Part shown: positions 1-7,188 of the stretch, one piece after another
Numbering within the stretch: position 1 is the stretch's first letter
How the letters are laid out: every line of letters starts with the position of its first letter
Assembly: GCA_905216215.1 (NCBI GenBank)
Contig: CAJMSZ010000058.1
Span: 1-11,644 of the forward strand
Reading direction: 5' to 3'
DNA from: an uncultured bacterium
GTDB lineage: Bacteria; Bacillota; Clostridia; Lachnospirales; Lachnospiraceae
DNA length: 11,644 bases
Notes under the pieces: model-generated
Told to the model about the DNA's origin: nothing
The model's input: the letters and a program-made list of their open reading frames with translations, nothing else
Database searches by the model: none
Translations under genes and position numbers: made by a program

Positions 1-92
1 AATGCTGATAGATACTGTGTTTTAGCGGATAATCAGATTTTTATTGTGTTTTTTATGTAAAAAGATTAGTCGCTGTACTTCTTGTTGCGGCA

Positions 93-1328
93 ATGTCAAT
101 GTCTCTTCTCACTGCATGTCGTGACAGTGGAGAACGCGCAGCAACAAAAGATGTTGCAGAAACCGGATATAGCGCCGAAGAGGCTGTAAAGGATTTTGAA
201 TTTGGAGAATTAAACGACACCGAAAAAAATTATACCGTCGAAATGGGCTATAATAACTGTGACCATATGGTTGCTTCAATCATCGGTGAAAAAGCCGGAA
301 TTTATGAAGCCTTAGGTTTAAAAGTTAATATCACAAAATCCGGTGAGACTTTAAAAGCTCTCACCAGTGGTTCGATGGATGTTGGTTATACAGGTGTTGA
401 AGGTGCCATCCGCGCTGTAAATCAGGGTGCTCCATTCTTTATTGCAGCTGCAAACCACATGGGTGGTTCTATGTATCTTGTCGCAAGTAATGATATTGAA
501 AACGCTCAGGATTTAGTAGGAAAGACAATTTCTATGACAGCGACTCCTGATATTGACCCTACATATCTTACATGGCAGGAAGAAATCGGATTTGATGCCG
601 ACCCTTCAAAATACAACATCGTAAGTATGGGACAGCAGGATGCTATGTTTGCATTAAAAGCTGGACAGATTGATGCCTTCAGATGTTGTGATCCATATGC
701 TTCTATTGCTGAATTCGAAGGATTTGGACACATTCTTGCCGTTGACTGGGCTGCTGCTGATATTTCTGTTGATTCAGATTATGATGACTGGGGACTTTGC
801 TGTATCTACGCTATGAACACAGAATTCTCTGAAAAGTGCCCTGAACTTGCAAGACGTTTAATCTATGCTCATCATTTAGCAATTAAATTTATGTATGAAC
901 ATCCATACAATGCTGCTATGATGTTCGCTGACGGATTTGACGTAGATCCATATGTTGCTCTTCGTACAATCTATATGAAGACCGTTGCAGAAGGACGTAC
1001 TATTACATGGAAATTTACAGATGGAAATGTTGATAGTTTCTTAAATTACTATACACAGTTTCCTCAGATTCCAGATGATGAAATTCCATTCATCGAAGAC
1101 CGTACAAAACTGATTTCTTCTGATGTACTTGAATCCGCTAAGATTGAAGACTTCCAGACATATATCAAGAACACTGTAGATGATATATTCCCTCTTGGAA
1201 CAACATTCGAAGATTGGTATAATAAGGCAAAAGAAATCGATGGTATCTCAGATGAAGATGCAGTTGATATTTCAAAAACAGCTACACCTTACTTAAATGA
1301 AAATGTAAAAGGTACTGACAAAAAGTAA
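93..1328 (+). CDS. ABC transporter substrate-binding protein (NMT1/THI5-like), copy 1, 5' end defective
   Basis: Extracytoplasmic solute-binding protein of the NMT1/THI5/SsuA-like fold, a paralog of the intact copy at 1674-2960. Shared blocks include NNCDHMVA, QQDAMFALKAGQID, CCDPYASIAEFEGFGH, ELARRL and DGISDEDAVDISKTATPYL. From Met93 the frame is open for 411 codons with no internal defect. The normal start is missing. The signal-peptide coding stretch 61-134 is identical to 1681-1754, but the equivalent ATG at 55-57 is out of frame and followed at once by TAA, with no ribosome site ahead of it. The in-frame region from 33 to 92 has no ATG, GTG or TTG. Starting at 93 would delete the signal peptide's basic end and half its hydrophobic core, although a lipobox (LLTAC, Cys at residue 9) remains. 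It could be a fresh pseudogene, a recombination product or an assembly error. Cysteines include NNC, FRCC and GLCC. Ligand unknown. Confidence 0.75.
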   Translation: MSMSLLTACRDSGERAATKDVAETGYSAEEAVKDFEFGELNDTEKNYTVEMGYNNCDHMVASIIGEKAGIYEALGLKVNITKSGETLKALTSGSMDVGYTGVEGAIRAVNQGAPFFIAAANHMGGSMYLVASNDIENAQDLVGKTISMTATPDIDPTYLTWQEEIGFDADPSKYNIVSMGQQDAMFALKAGQIDAFRCCDPYASIAEFEGFGHILAVDWAAADISVDSDYDDWGLCCIYAMNTEFSEKCPELARRLIYAHHLAIKFMYEHPYNAAMMFADGFDVDPYVALRTIYMKTVAEGRTITWKFTDGNVDSFLNYYTQFPQIPDDEIPFIEDRTKLISSDVLESAKIEDFQTYIKNTVDDIFPLGTTFEDWYNKAKEIDGISDEDAVDISKTATPYLNENVKGTDKK

Positions 1329-1359
1329 TGCTGATAAAACTGATAAATAAATAAGCTAT

Positions 1360-1392
1360 TACCGGGAACGCGTCTTTGACGCGTTCTTGGTA
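1360..1392 (+). terminator. Strong hairpin after copy 1, no clear U-tract
   Basis: Arms 1360-1374 and 1378-1392 pair over 15 bp, including two G-T wobbles, around a TTT loop. It begins 32 bases after the stop codon of the first lipoprotein gene. The bases that follow are TATATGCC rather than a T-run, so it may be a 3'-end stabilising or processing hairpin as much as an intrinsic terminator. Confidence 0.5.
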
Positions 1393-1673
1393 TATATGCC
1401 ATTAAAAGAACCTTCCGTATCCTGATGAAACGTAAATGCTGCTCCAATGGCATCACATAACTTCCAATTGAAAATATTAATATAAGACTCTCTTTATTTC
1501 TTTTACCAATTTATAGGTTTTCGAAATAATATTGAACTTTTTTATTAAAAAAGCAAATATTTCACTTTTCATCTTTTCTTTTTCTTAACCATTTGCTATC
1601 ATGTACCTGCATTTATTAATAAATATTAATTTTTGTTTTAATTAATTATTCAAAATATGAGGAGGATGTATTT
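1393..1673 (+). promoter_or_regulatory. Intergenic region and leader of copy 2
   Basis: AT-rich stretch between the two lipoprotein genes. The clear element is the ribosome site AGGAGG at 1660-1665, eight bases before the ATG at 1674. An A/T hairpin with arms 1537-1543 and 1547-1553 (CTTTTTT / AAAAAAG) lies in the middle. I see no convincing -35/-10 pair. TTGCTA near 1597 with an AT-rich stretch 15-18 bases downstream, and TTGAAC near 1532, are both weak. Copy 2 may have a promoter here, but the sequence does not define it. Confidence 0.4.
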
Positions 1674-2960
1674 ATGAAAAAAAGATTAGTCGCTGTACTT
1701 CTTGTTGCGGCAATGTCAATGTCTCTTCTCACTGCATGTCGTGACAGTGGAGAAAATAAGGCAACGGTTGACATCGAACAGACAGATTACGACCCAGAGG
1801 AAGAGGTAAAGAATTTCGAATTCGGAGAACTTTCAGATGAAGAAAAGAACTATGTAGTTGAAATGGGTTATAACAACTGTGACCACATGGTAGCTGCTAT
1901 CATTGGTGAAAAGGCTGGCATTTATAAAGCAATGGGCCTGAATGTAAATGTTACAAAATCAGGTGAAACGGTTAAAGCACTTGTCAGTGGGGCTATGGAT
2001 ATAGGATATATTGGTGTTGGAGCTGCTGCCCTTTCACAGGATCCACCGTACTTCATCGCTTCTGCTAACCATACTGGTGGTTCTCGTTACTTAGTTGTAA
2101 GCAACGACATCACAGAGCCTTCCCAGATTGAAGGAAAAACACTTGCCATGACATCTACCCCAGAAGGAAACTCTGAATGGCGTGCATGGGCAAGAGATTA
2201 CGACGTATCATTTAACGCAGAAGATTACAACATCGTTTCCATGGGACAGCAGGATGCTATGTTCGCATTGAAAGCCGGACAGATTGATGGTTTTGTATGC
2301 TGTGACCCATATGCTTCTATTGCTGAATTCGAAGGATTTGGACATATCATGTTCACAAGCTGGGGAATCAATATGCCAGAAGACGGAAGCCTGCCAAAGT
2401 CTGATGACTGGGCTAGATGTTGTACATTAGCTATGAACAAAGATTTTGCAAACCAGCATCCAGAACTTGCAAGACGTCTTGTATATGCTCATATGCTTTC
2501 TATTAAATACTTATATGAACATCCATACAATGCTTCTATGATGTTCGCAGATGGTTTCGATTGCGATCCATATGTGGGACTTCGTACTGTATACATGAAG
2601 ACAGTCGCTGAAGGTCGTACCATTACATGGCACTGGTCACAGGCAAACCTGCAGAACGATGAAGACTTCGATACACAGTTTACAAATCCGTCTATCATCG
2701 AAAAAGACATCTGTTACACAAATATTTTCGAAGCCTCTCTTAAGAGAGCAACAGAATTAGCTGATTCTGCCGGATTAGATGACTTTGATTCATACATCAA
2801 AGAGAAAGTTGACCCAATCTCTCCACTTGGAATTACCTTCGAAGACTGGTATGATCATGCTAAAACAATTGATGGTATCTCAGATGAAGATGCAGTTGAC
2901 ATTTCAAAAACAGCTACACCATACTTAAACGAAAACGTTGAGGGTACAGACAAAAAGTAA
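1674..2960 (+). CDS. ABC transporter substrate-binding lipoprotein (NMT1/THI5-like), Cys-rich, copy 2
   Basis: Intact 428-residue extracytoplasmic solute-binding lipoprotein. Residues 1-22 form a lipoprotein signal peptide (MKKR basic end, hydrophobic core, lipobox LLTAC, lipidated Cys22). The body matches the NMT1/THI5/SsuA-like two-lobed type II binding fold: GEKAGIYKAMGLNVNV near 78-93, SGAMDIGYIG near 105-114, and QQDAMFALKAGQIDGF near 192-207. Cysteines are unusually patterned: C69 in NNCD, vicinal pairs C209-C210 and C249-C250, plus C297 and C347. The first three sites are kept in copy 1. Vicinal Cys pairs in a binding protein suggest a thiophilic ligand, and I recall an NCBI family 'ABC transporter substrate-binding (seleno)protein SaoB' of this general kind. 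That assignment is inference. Start chosen by AGGAGG eight bases upstream. No permease or ATPase follows; the gene ends at a terminator facing the sensor kinase gene. Confidence 0.88.
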   Translation: MKKRLVAVLLVAAMSMSLLTACRDSGENKATVDIEQTDYDPEEEVKNFEFGELSDEEKNYVVEMGYNNCDHMVAAIIGEKAGIYKAMGLNVNVTKSGETVKALVSGAMDIGYIGVGAAALSQDPPYFIASANHTGGSRYLVVSNDITEPSQIEGKTLAMTSTPEGNSEWRAWARDYDVSFNAEDYNIVSMGQQDAMFALKAGQIDGFVCCDPYASIAEFEGFGHIMFTSWGINMPEDGSLPKSDDWARCCTLAMNKDFANQHPELARRLVYAHMLSIKYLYEHPYNASMMFADGFDCDPYVGLRTVYMKTVAEGRTITWHWSQANLQNDEDFDTQFTNPSIIEKDICYTNIFEASLKRATELADSAGLDDFDSYIKEKVDPISPLGITFEDWYDHAKTIDGISDEDAVDISKTATPYLNENVEGTDKK

Positions 2961-2989
2961 CACTGATAAATAAGCACTTTCATATAAAA

Positions 2990-3024
2990 AGAAGCCTTGA
3001 GCATTTGCCAAGGTTTCTTTTTTA
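2990..3024. terminator. Bidirectional intrinsic terminator
   Basis: Arms 2990-2999 and 3009-3018 pair over 10 bp with one G-T wobble, followed by a T-run on plus (to 3023) and by a run of A upstream that gives a T-run on minus. It ends the plus-strand lipoprotein gene and the convergent minus-strand sensor kinase gene. Confidence 0.85.
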
Positions 3025-3041
3025 TTACGATTTAATCTTTC

Positions 3042-4664
3042 TTATACATCCATCACTCTTGGAAAATCCAGAATAAACATCGTTCCCTTTCCCACGTCTG
3101 TTTTTACCCGTATTGTACCGCCATGTTCTTCCGTCAATCGTTTTACTACTGTAAGACCAATCCCCGTTCCTTCCCCGGCCTGTTTGGTCGTAAAGAACGG
3201 TTGGAATACCTGTCTCTTAATCTCAGCTGGTATTCCGCTTCCGGTATCTTCTACTACAAGTCTTACTTTCCTATCATCATTTGTACTAAGTCCAAACTGA
3301 ATACTTAAGGTTCCACCATCCTTCATGGCATGCATAGCATTGGTTGTCAGGTTAAGCAGAATCTGATTCAAAGCCCCCACCTGACCATGTATATGATACG
3401 TAGTTTTACAAATACTTTCTTTAAAGGATATATTTGCCGGCAGCAATTTACGGACCATATTTACGCTTTCCCGCACCGCATAAGTCGCATCGTAATCTGT
3501 CAGCACCTTTTCCGCTTTGCCCTGCCGACTGTAGCTCAAAAGCTGCTTTGCCAGCTCCTCACATCGCTTCGTAGCGCTCTTCAGCTCTGCTATCTCATCT
3601 GGCATTTCCCGGTAAACCACTTCGTTTTCTTCCAGCAAATCCGTATACAGCACAATCGGAGTCATCAAATTATTGAACTCATGTGCAATAGAACCGGTAA
3701 GCACGCTCATTGTCTTCGAATGATTATATTTCTGCATGAGACCTTCCTGTTTCTTCATCGTCTCATTCATAACCTTTTCATGCTGCAGTTCTTTCATTAA
3801 CAATTGTTCTTTCTTCCGATGCTCTGTAATCATATATGTGAAGACAATTACCCATACAAGAAAAGCAATCCCTATCAGAATCAGATAAAAAGAAATATTT
3901 TCAATGGGCTGCAATACCTTATCATAATCTTCTATAATATAAAGTACCAACTCTTCATTTCCAGCTTTTACCGTACTGAATGCAATTAATTTCCGCCTGC
4001 TCTGTGGAGTTCCTGCTTTCGTCTCATAAACCCACTCCACAGTGCATCCATTGGAAGCTGTGTGTGAAAGGGATAATTCTGCCTGATTGTAAGCACTCGG
4101 CATAACCACCTCATCACCCGCTTTTACAATGCAATATCCGTCATTTCCAAGCTGTAAATCCGCCAGTCCCTGTTCCTCCGTATACATTTCATCCAGATTC
4201 AGTTCTACCTGAACACAACCGGTAATCCTTCCCTGAACTGAAACTGCCTTTGTCATGTACAGTACATAGAACCCTTCTTCTGTCTGCTTTACCGGCCCAA
4301 TCAGCACTTCTACCGGATTTTCAATTGCACTGTTTAATACATTTTTCTGCCATCGTTCCATGTTTTCTATCTCTTCGGATGACACATAGGTACTTTTTTC
4401 CTTCAGCTTTATCATACCTTTTTCCACATCATCAAGACTGTCCATATCTCCTGACAATACCGCATACAGCAAATCACGCTTAGCAAGAATCCCCGCCCCA
4501 AGGCTCTGCGCATTTACCTCTGCCATGCTTTTCAAGCTCTCCTGTTCATTTGCCACAATGGTTTTCTTTACACGTCCATAGCAGAATACCGCAGCAGCCA
4601 CCAGTGCAATCACCCCCGCTACAGTAATTCCTATCTTTTTCCATAAAACATTCTTTTTCTTCAT
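3042..4664 (-). CDS. Membrane sensor histidine kinase with Cache-like extracellular domain
   Basis: Sensor kinase of 540 residues. Transmembrane segment 1 is about 11-30. An extracytoplasmic sensing region spans about 31-256; the stretch LGNDGYCIVKAGDEVVMP near 172-189 resembles the core of a Cache domain. Transmembrane segment 2 is about 257-279, followed by a charged, probably coiled-coil linker to about 318. The dimerisation domain carries the H-box AHEFNNLMTPI with phospho-acceptor His328. The ATPase domain has an N-box (LLNLTTNAMHAM, Asn442), G1 (VEDTGSGIP, Asp473) and G2 (GEGTGIGLTVVKRL). All catalytic motifs are intact. The HEFNN-type H-box is closer to NtrB-like and hybrid kinases than to the HELRTPL type usual for partners of OmpR regulators. 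Start fixed by GAGG seven bases upstream of the ATG. Divergent from the response regulator at 4748, its likely partner. The stimulus cannot be read from sequence. Confidence 0.92.
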   Translation of the reverse strand: MKKKNVLWKKIGITVAGVIALVAAAVFCYGRVKKTIVANEQESLKSMAEVNAQSLGAGILAKRDLLYAVLSGDMDSLDDVEKGMIKLKEKSTYVSSEEIENMERWQKNVLNSAIENPVEVLIGPVKQTEEGFYVLYMTKAVSVQGRITGCVQVELNLDEMYTEEQGLADLQLGNDGYCIVKAGDEVVMPSAYNQAELSLSHTASNGCTVEWVYETKAGTPQSRRKLIAFSTVKAGNEELVLYIIEDYDKVLQPIENISFYLILIGIAFLVWVIVFTYMITEHRKKEQLLMKELQHEKVMNETMKKQEGLMQKYNHSKTMSVLTGSIAHEFNNLMTPIVLYTDLLEENEVVYREMPDEIAELKSATKRCEELAKQLLSYSRQGKAEKVLTDYDATYAVRESVNMVRKLLPANISFKESICKTTYHIHGQVGALNQILLNLTTNAMHAMKDGGTLSIQFGLSTNDDRKVRLVVEDTGSGIPAEIKRQVFQPFFTTKQAGEGTGIGLTVVKRLTEEHGGTIRVKTDVGKGTMFILDFPRVMDV

Positions 4665-4682
4665 AAATAACCTCTATATTGT

Positions 4683-4711
4683 TTGACTTTAAAAACTGCG
4701 CCCGATATAAT
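4683..4711 (+). promoter_or_regulatory. Sigma-A promoter of the response regulator gene
   Basis: TTGACT at 4683-4688 and a perfect TATAAT at 4706-4711 with a 17-base spacer. Transcription should start near 4718, about 30 bases before the ATG at 4748, with the ribosome site AAAGGAAGG between. I do not see an equally good promoter for the divergent kinase gene in this 83-base gap. Confidence 0.85.
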
Positions 4712-4747
4712 AACAATAGCATAATTCAGAAAGGAAGGAAATCTTTT

Positions 4748-5455
4748 ATGTCCGATATTTCTGTACTCGTCGTTGACGATGAGACATCTGTATTAAAAGC
4801 AATCAGTACCGTATTGAAGCATGAGCAGATTGATGTAACCTGTGCACAAAGCAGTAAAGATGCTTTCGACTATTTAGACACGCAGTCTTTCGATATTATT
4901 TTACTCGATATTATGATGCCAGAGCAAGATGGTTTTTCATTTCTAAAAGAATTACGCGAACATCAGATTCTGACACCCGTAATTTTACTTAGCGGACGTG
5001 AGGAAGACGCTGCACAAGTTGAGGGACTTGGACTGGGTGCAGACGATTATATGACAAAACCATTTAGCAAAACGGTACTTGTATCCAAGATTCGTGCCAT
5101 TGTCAGACGCAACCAGCAATATTCTTCTGCTTCGCCTTCTTCTCCTCAATCAATACAGACAGAAGTACAATGTGGAAACTTTACCCTGCACTTAGATACT
5201 CAGACTGTCTTCAAAAATGGAATGGAAATTTCTTTATCTTCCAAGGAATTTTCCCTACTCTGTTTCTTTATTGAGAACAAAGAAATCCTGCTCAGTAAGC
5301 AGGAAATCTTTTCCAAAGTATGGAAGGGTGATGCACCAGATAACAATACTATTTTGGTATACATTAAAAGACTCCGTGATAAAATCGAGGAAAACCCTTC
5401 CAATCCAAAACATCTTACTACCGTTTGGGGAAAAGGGTATCAATTTTTTCCGTAA
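4748..5455 (+). CDS. OmpR/PhoB-family response regulator
   Basis: Two-domain transcription factor of 235 residues, normal for the family. The receiver domain (about 3-115) has the acidic pair D10-D11, phospho-acceptor Asp54 in LLDIMMPEQDG, Ser82 in LLSGRE, and Lys104 in DDYMTKPF. A Ser/Pro/Gln linker (about 118-136) leads to a winged-helix output domain (about 139-235) with the typical LSSKEFSLLCFF, VWKGDAPDNNTILVYIKRLRDKIE and TVWGKGYQF segments. Start chosen at 4748 because AAAGGAAGG precedes it at good spacing and the receiver domain begins directly with MSDISVLVVDDE; a longer upstream frame adds 23 residues unlike the family and runs into the promoter. Likely phosphorylated by the divergent kinase at 3042-4664. 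Target genes are unknown; the neighbouring lipoprotein genes are a guess. Confidence 0.94.
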   Translation: MSDISVLVVDDETSVLKAISTVLKHEQIDVTCAQSSKDAFDYLDTQSFDIILLDIMMPEQDGFSFLKELREHQILTPVILLSGREEDAAQVEGLGLGADDYMTKPFSKTVLVSKIRAIVRRNQQYSSASPSSPQSIQTEVQCGNFTLHLDTQTVFKNGMEISLSSKEFSLLCFFIENKEILLSKQEIFSKVWKGDAPDNNTILVYIKRLRDKIEENPSNPKHLTTVWGKGYQFFP

Positions 5456-5491
5456 AAAAACTGGGGATACATTAATGTATCTCCAGTTTTT
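5456..5491. terminator. Bidirectional terminator between response regulator and DnaJ-like gene
   Basis: Arms 5456-5472 and 5475-5491 pair over 17 bp with one G-T wobble and end in T-runs on both strands. It starts directly after the regulator stop codon. On minus it contains the last codons of the DnaJ-like gene, whose TAA is in the loop. Confidence 0.88.
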
Positions 5492-6434
5492 GTAATTCCT
5501 GTAATTTTTGTCGTTCTAACGCGCTTAGATTCTTCGGCACTGCGATTTGTATTGTTACATATGCATCTCCATATACAGAAGAATCTTTCATAGACACAAT
5601 TCCCTTTTTCTTCAGTCGAATCTTACTTCCCGACTGGGTTCCCGCCGGAACTTTACACTGCACATCACCATATAAAGTATGGAATACCACATTGCCGCCA
5701 AGGACTGCTGTAGTGTACGGAATATTTTCTGTCGTATAGACATCCATTCCCTTCCTCTCATATCCAGGCTTTTCTGCAACGTGAACCTTCAGAAGCAAGT
5801 CACCTGCCTGGGCTCCACCACTTCCGGCATAACCTTTTCCCTTCAATCGTATGCTCTGTCCGTCTGCAATGCCTGCCGGAATCTTTACCTCAAGAGATTG
5901 GGACTGGCCATTTTCAAATGATATTCGCTTACTACATCCAAAGGCAGCTTCCTCAAAAGTCACCCCAATGTCTGCCGTCATATCCCGCCCCTTTCTCTGG
6001 GACGAACCAGTCCGTCTTCCAAATCCCCCTTTAAAACCTGTTTGCGAACCTTCATGAAACATGTCGCCAAATATATCGCCGAAAATATCATCCATATTTC
6101 CATTTTCAAAATGAAATTCTCTATACTGACCACCATTTCCAAAATCGAAACCCTGACTATTCCATCCACCGGTATGCTGTCCCTGTGTATAACCCTGTCC
6201 ACTGCCTTCTTCAAAAGCAGCAAATCCAAATTGGTCATAAAGCTTCTTCTTCTCCGTATCACTTAACACATTATAAGCTTCGGTAACTTCTTTGAAGCGT
6301 TGTTCTGCATCCTTATCATTTGGATTTGTATCGGGGTGATACTTCTTTGCAAGTTTTCTGTATGCACGCTTAATTTCCTTTGCATCTGCATTTTTAGAAA
6401 CTCCCAAGACCTCGTAATAATCCCGCTTTGGCAT
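5472..6434 (-). CDS. DnaJ-like co-chaperone, class II (no zinc finger)
   Basis: J-domain co-chaperone that should stimulate the ATPase of DnaK (Hsp70) and deliver unfolded clients in the cytoplasm. The 320 residues show a J domain at about 5-70 with the essential HPD at 33-35, a Gly/Phe-rich region at about 70-145 (repeated DIFGD), and a DnaJ C-terminal substrate-binding region at about 150-300 with its two repeats (KIPAGIADGQSIRLKGKGYAG-like at 184, KVPAGTQSGSKIRLKKKG at 261). The CxxCxGxG zinc-finger repeats of classical DnaJ are absent, so this is a class II (CbpA-like) protein, and a standard DnaJ is expected elsewhere. Start chosen at 6434, nine bases from GGGAGG; the ATG two codons earlier is only three bases from it. 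It lies downstream of hsp20 and is separated from it by a hairpin, so it may be partly co-transcribed with hsp20 from the CIRCE promoter. Confidence 0.93.
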   Translation of the reverse strand: MPKRDYYEVLGVSKNADAKEIKRAYRKLAKKYHPDTNPNDKDAEQRFKEVTEAYNVLSDTEKKKLYDQFGFAAFEEGSGQGYTQGQHTGGWNSQGFDFGNGGQYREFHFENGNMDDIFGDIFGDMFHEGSQTGFKGGFGRRTGSSQRKGRDMTADIGVTFEEAAFGCSKRISFENGQSQSLEVKIPAGIADGQSIRLKGKGYAGSGGAQAGDLLLKVHVAEKPGYERKGMDVYTTENIPYTTAVLGGNVVFHTLYGDVQCKVPAGTQSGSKIRLKKKGIVSMKDSSVYGDAYVTIQIAVPKNLSALERQKLQELQKLEIH

Positions 6435-6487
6435 AATCATTTACCTCCCTTCCATAAATCAAATCTTCTTATCTATATTCAAGCGCG

Positions 6488-6520
6488 AAAAACGGGGCAG
6501 ACCGCAGCCCATCCCCGTTT
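6488..6520 (-). terminator. Hairpin between hsp20 and the DnaJ-like gene
   Basis: On minus, AAACGGGG (6513-6520) pairs with CCCCGTTT (6490-6497) and is followed by five Ts. It lies 22 bases after the hsp20 stop. It fits an intrinsic terminator that ends hsp20 transcription or lets only part of it read on into the DnaJ-like gene. Confidence 0.7.
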
Positions 6521-6542
6521 CCACCATTTCAGCTCAAACCTT

Positions 6543-6986
6543 CTAACCTTCGATTGTAATATATTTCTTTTCTTCTACTGCAGGTTTTGCTTCTTTTTTC
6601 GGTACAAATACTTTCAAAATACCATCCTCGAATTTTGCCTTAATATCTTCCTGTTCGATTGCATCACCTACGTAAAAGCTTCTGCTGCAATTTCCACAAT
6701 ATCGTTCTCTGCGGATATACTTACCATTTTCATCCTTTTCATCATTCTCTTTCTTCGTAGATGCACTGATGGTAAGTGTTCCATCCTTCAGTTCTGCCTT
6801 CACATCTTCTTTCTTGTATCCAGGAAGTTCAATGTGAAGTTCATATCCACTGTCATTTTCCTTAACATCTGTACTCATCACAGAAGCAGATGGTGCATTG
6901 TATTTCACTACTCTCTTAGCTGGTCTTGTAAAATCATCAAACAAATCATCAAATAAATTTTCTCCTAAAATACTAGACATTAACAT
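6543..6986 (-). CDS. hsp20: Hsp20/alpha-crystallin small heat-shock protein
   Basis: ATP-independent holdase of 147 residues that keeps unfolding proteins soluble in the cytoplasm. The N-terminal arm (1-35) has the LFDDLFDDF helix. The alpha-crystallin domain spans about 37-130: ELHIELPGYKKEDVKAELKDGTLTI, RRERYCGNCSRSFYVGD and the hallmark DGILKVFVPK. A C-terminal extension ends in KKYITIEG, carrying the I-x-I type oligomerisation motif. Start chosen at 6986 because GGAGG lies seven bases upstream; the longer frame up to 7028 has no such site. The CGNC at 97-100 is a CxxC where the relatives I recall have an aromatic-Gly-x-Cys sequence, giving one extra Cys. Heat-shock control by HrcA is shown by the CIRCE operator over its promoter. 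The leader is about 130 bases. Confidence 0.95.
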   Translation of the reverse strand: MLMSSILGENLFDDLFDDFTRPAKRVVKYNAPSASVMSTDVKENDSGYELHIELPGYKKEDVKAELKDGTLTISASTKKENDEKDENGKYIRRERYCGNCSRSFYVGDAIEQEDIKAKFEDGILKVFVPKKEAKPAVEEKKYITIEG

Positions 6987-7123
6987 ATATATTCCTCCAT
7001 TCTTGAATCCGGCATCTGCCGTTTGCATACATTATTTTAGTGTTCGAACTCCAGAACAATCATTCACAGTTACATTTCTATATCTGTTTATTATTCTATC
7101 TGTTCTATATTTCCTATAACATA

Positions 7124-7152
7124 TTTATAGCACTAAAAATAGCACTCGTCAA
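7124..7152 (-). promoter_or_regulatory. Sigma-A promoter of hsp20
   Basis: On minus, TTGACG (7147-7152) and TATAAA (7124-7129) are separated by 17 bases. The -35 box lies inside the CIRCE element, so bound HrcA would block RNA polymerase directly. The start of transcription should be near 7117, giving a leader of about 130 bases that contains only a minor hairpin at 7041-7058. Confidence 0.85.
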
Positions 7153-7165
7153 GTACGAGTGCTAA
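7139..7165. promoter_or_regulatory. CIRCE operator (HrcA binding site)
   Basis: TAGCACTC at 7140-7147, a 9-base spacer, then GAGTGCTAA at 7157-7165. This matches the CIRCE consensus (TTAGCACTC-N9-GAGTGCTAA) except for the first base. HrcA, the heat-shock repressor, is the known ligand. An extra half-site ATAGCACT lies 12 bases away at 7127-7134, over the -10 box. Confidence 0.95.
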
Positions 7166-7188
7166 TAAAATTCTAAAAACTTTATAAA

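Noticed and set aside
93..2960. Sec (UGA) codons inside the two lipoprotein genes
   Set aside because: Both frames are open without TGA and end in TAA; the candidate positions are encoded as Cys.
3123..3989. Plus-strand open frames opposite the sensor kinase gene
   Set aside because: They have no ribosome sites and no recognisable motifs, and lie opposite an intact kinase with all catalytic boxes.
4679..4747. Longer start of the response regulator at 4679
   Set aside because: The extra residues cover the -35 and -10 boxes and do not resemble a receiver domain.
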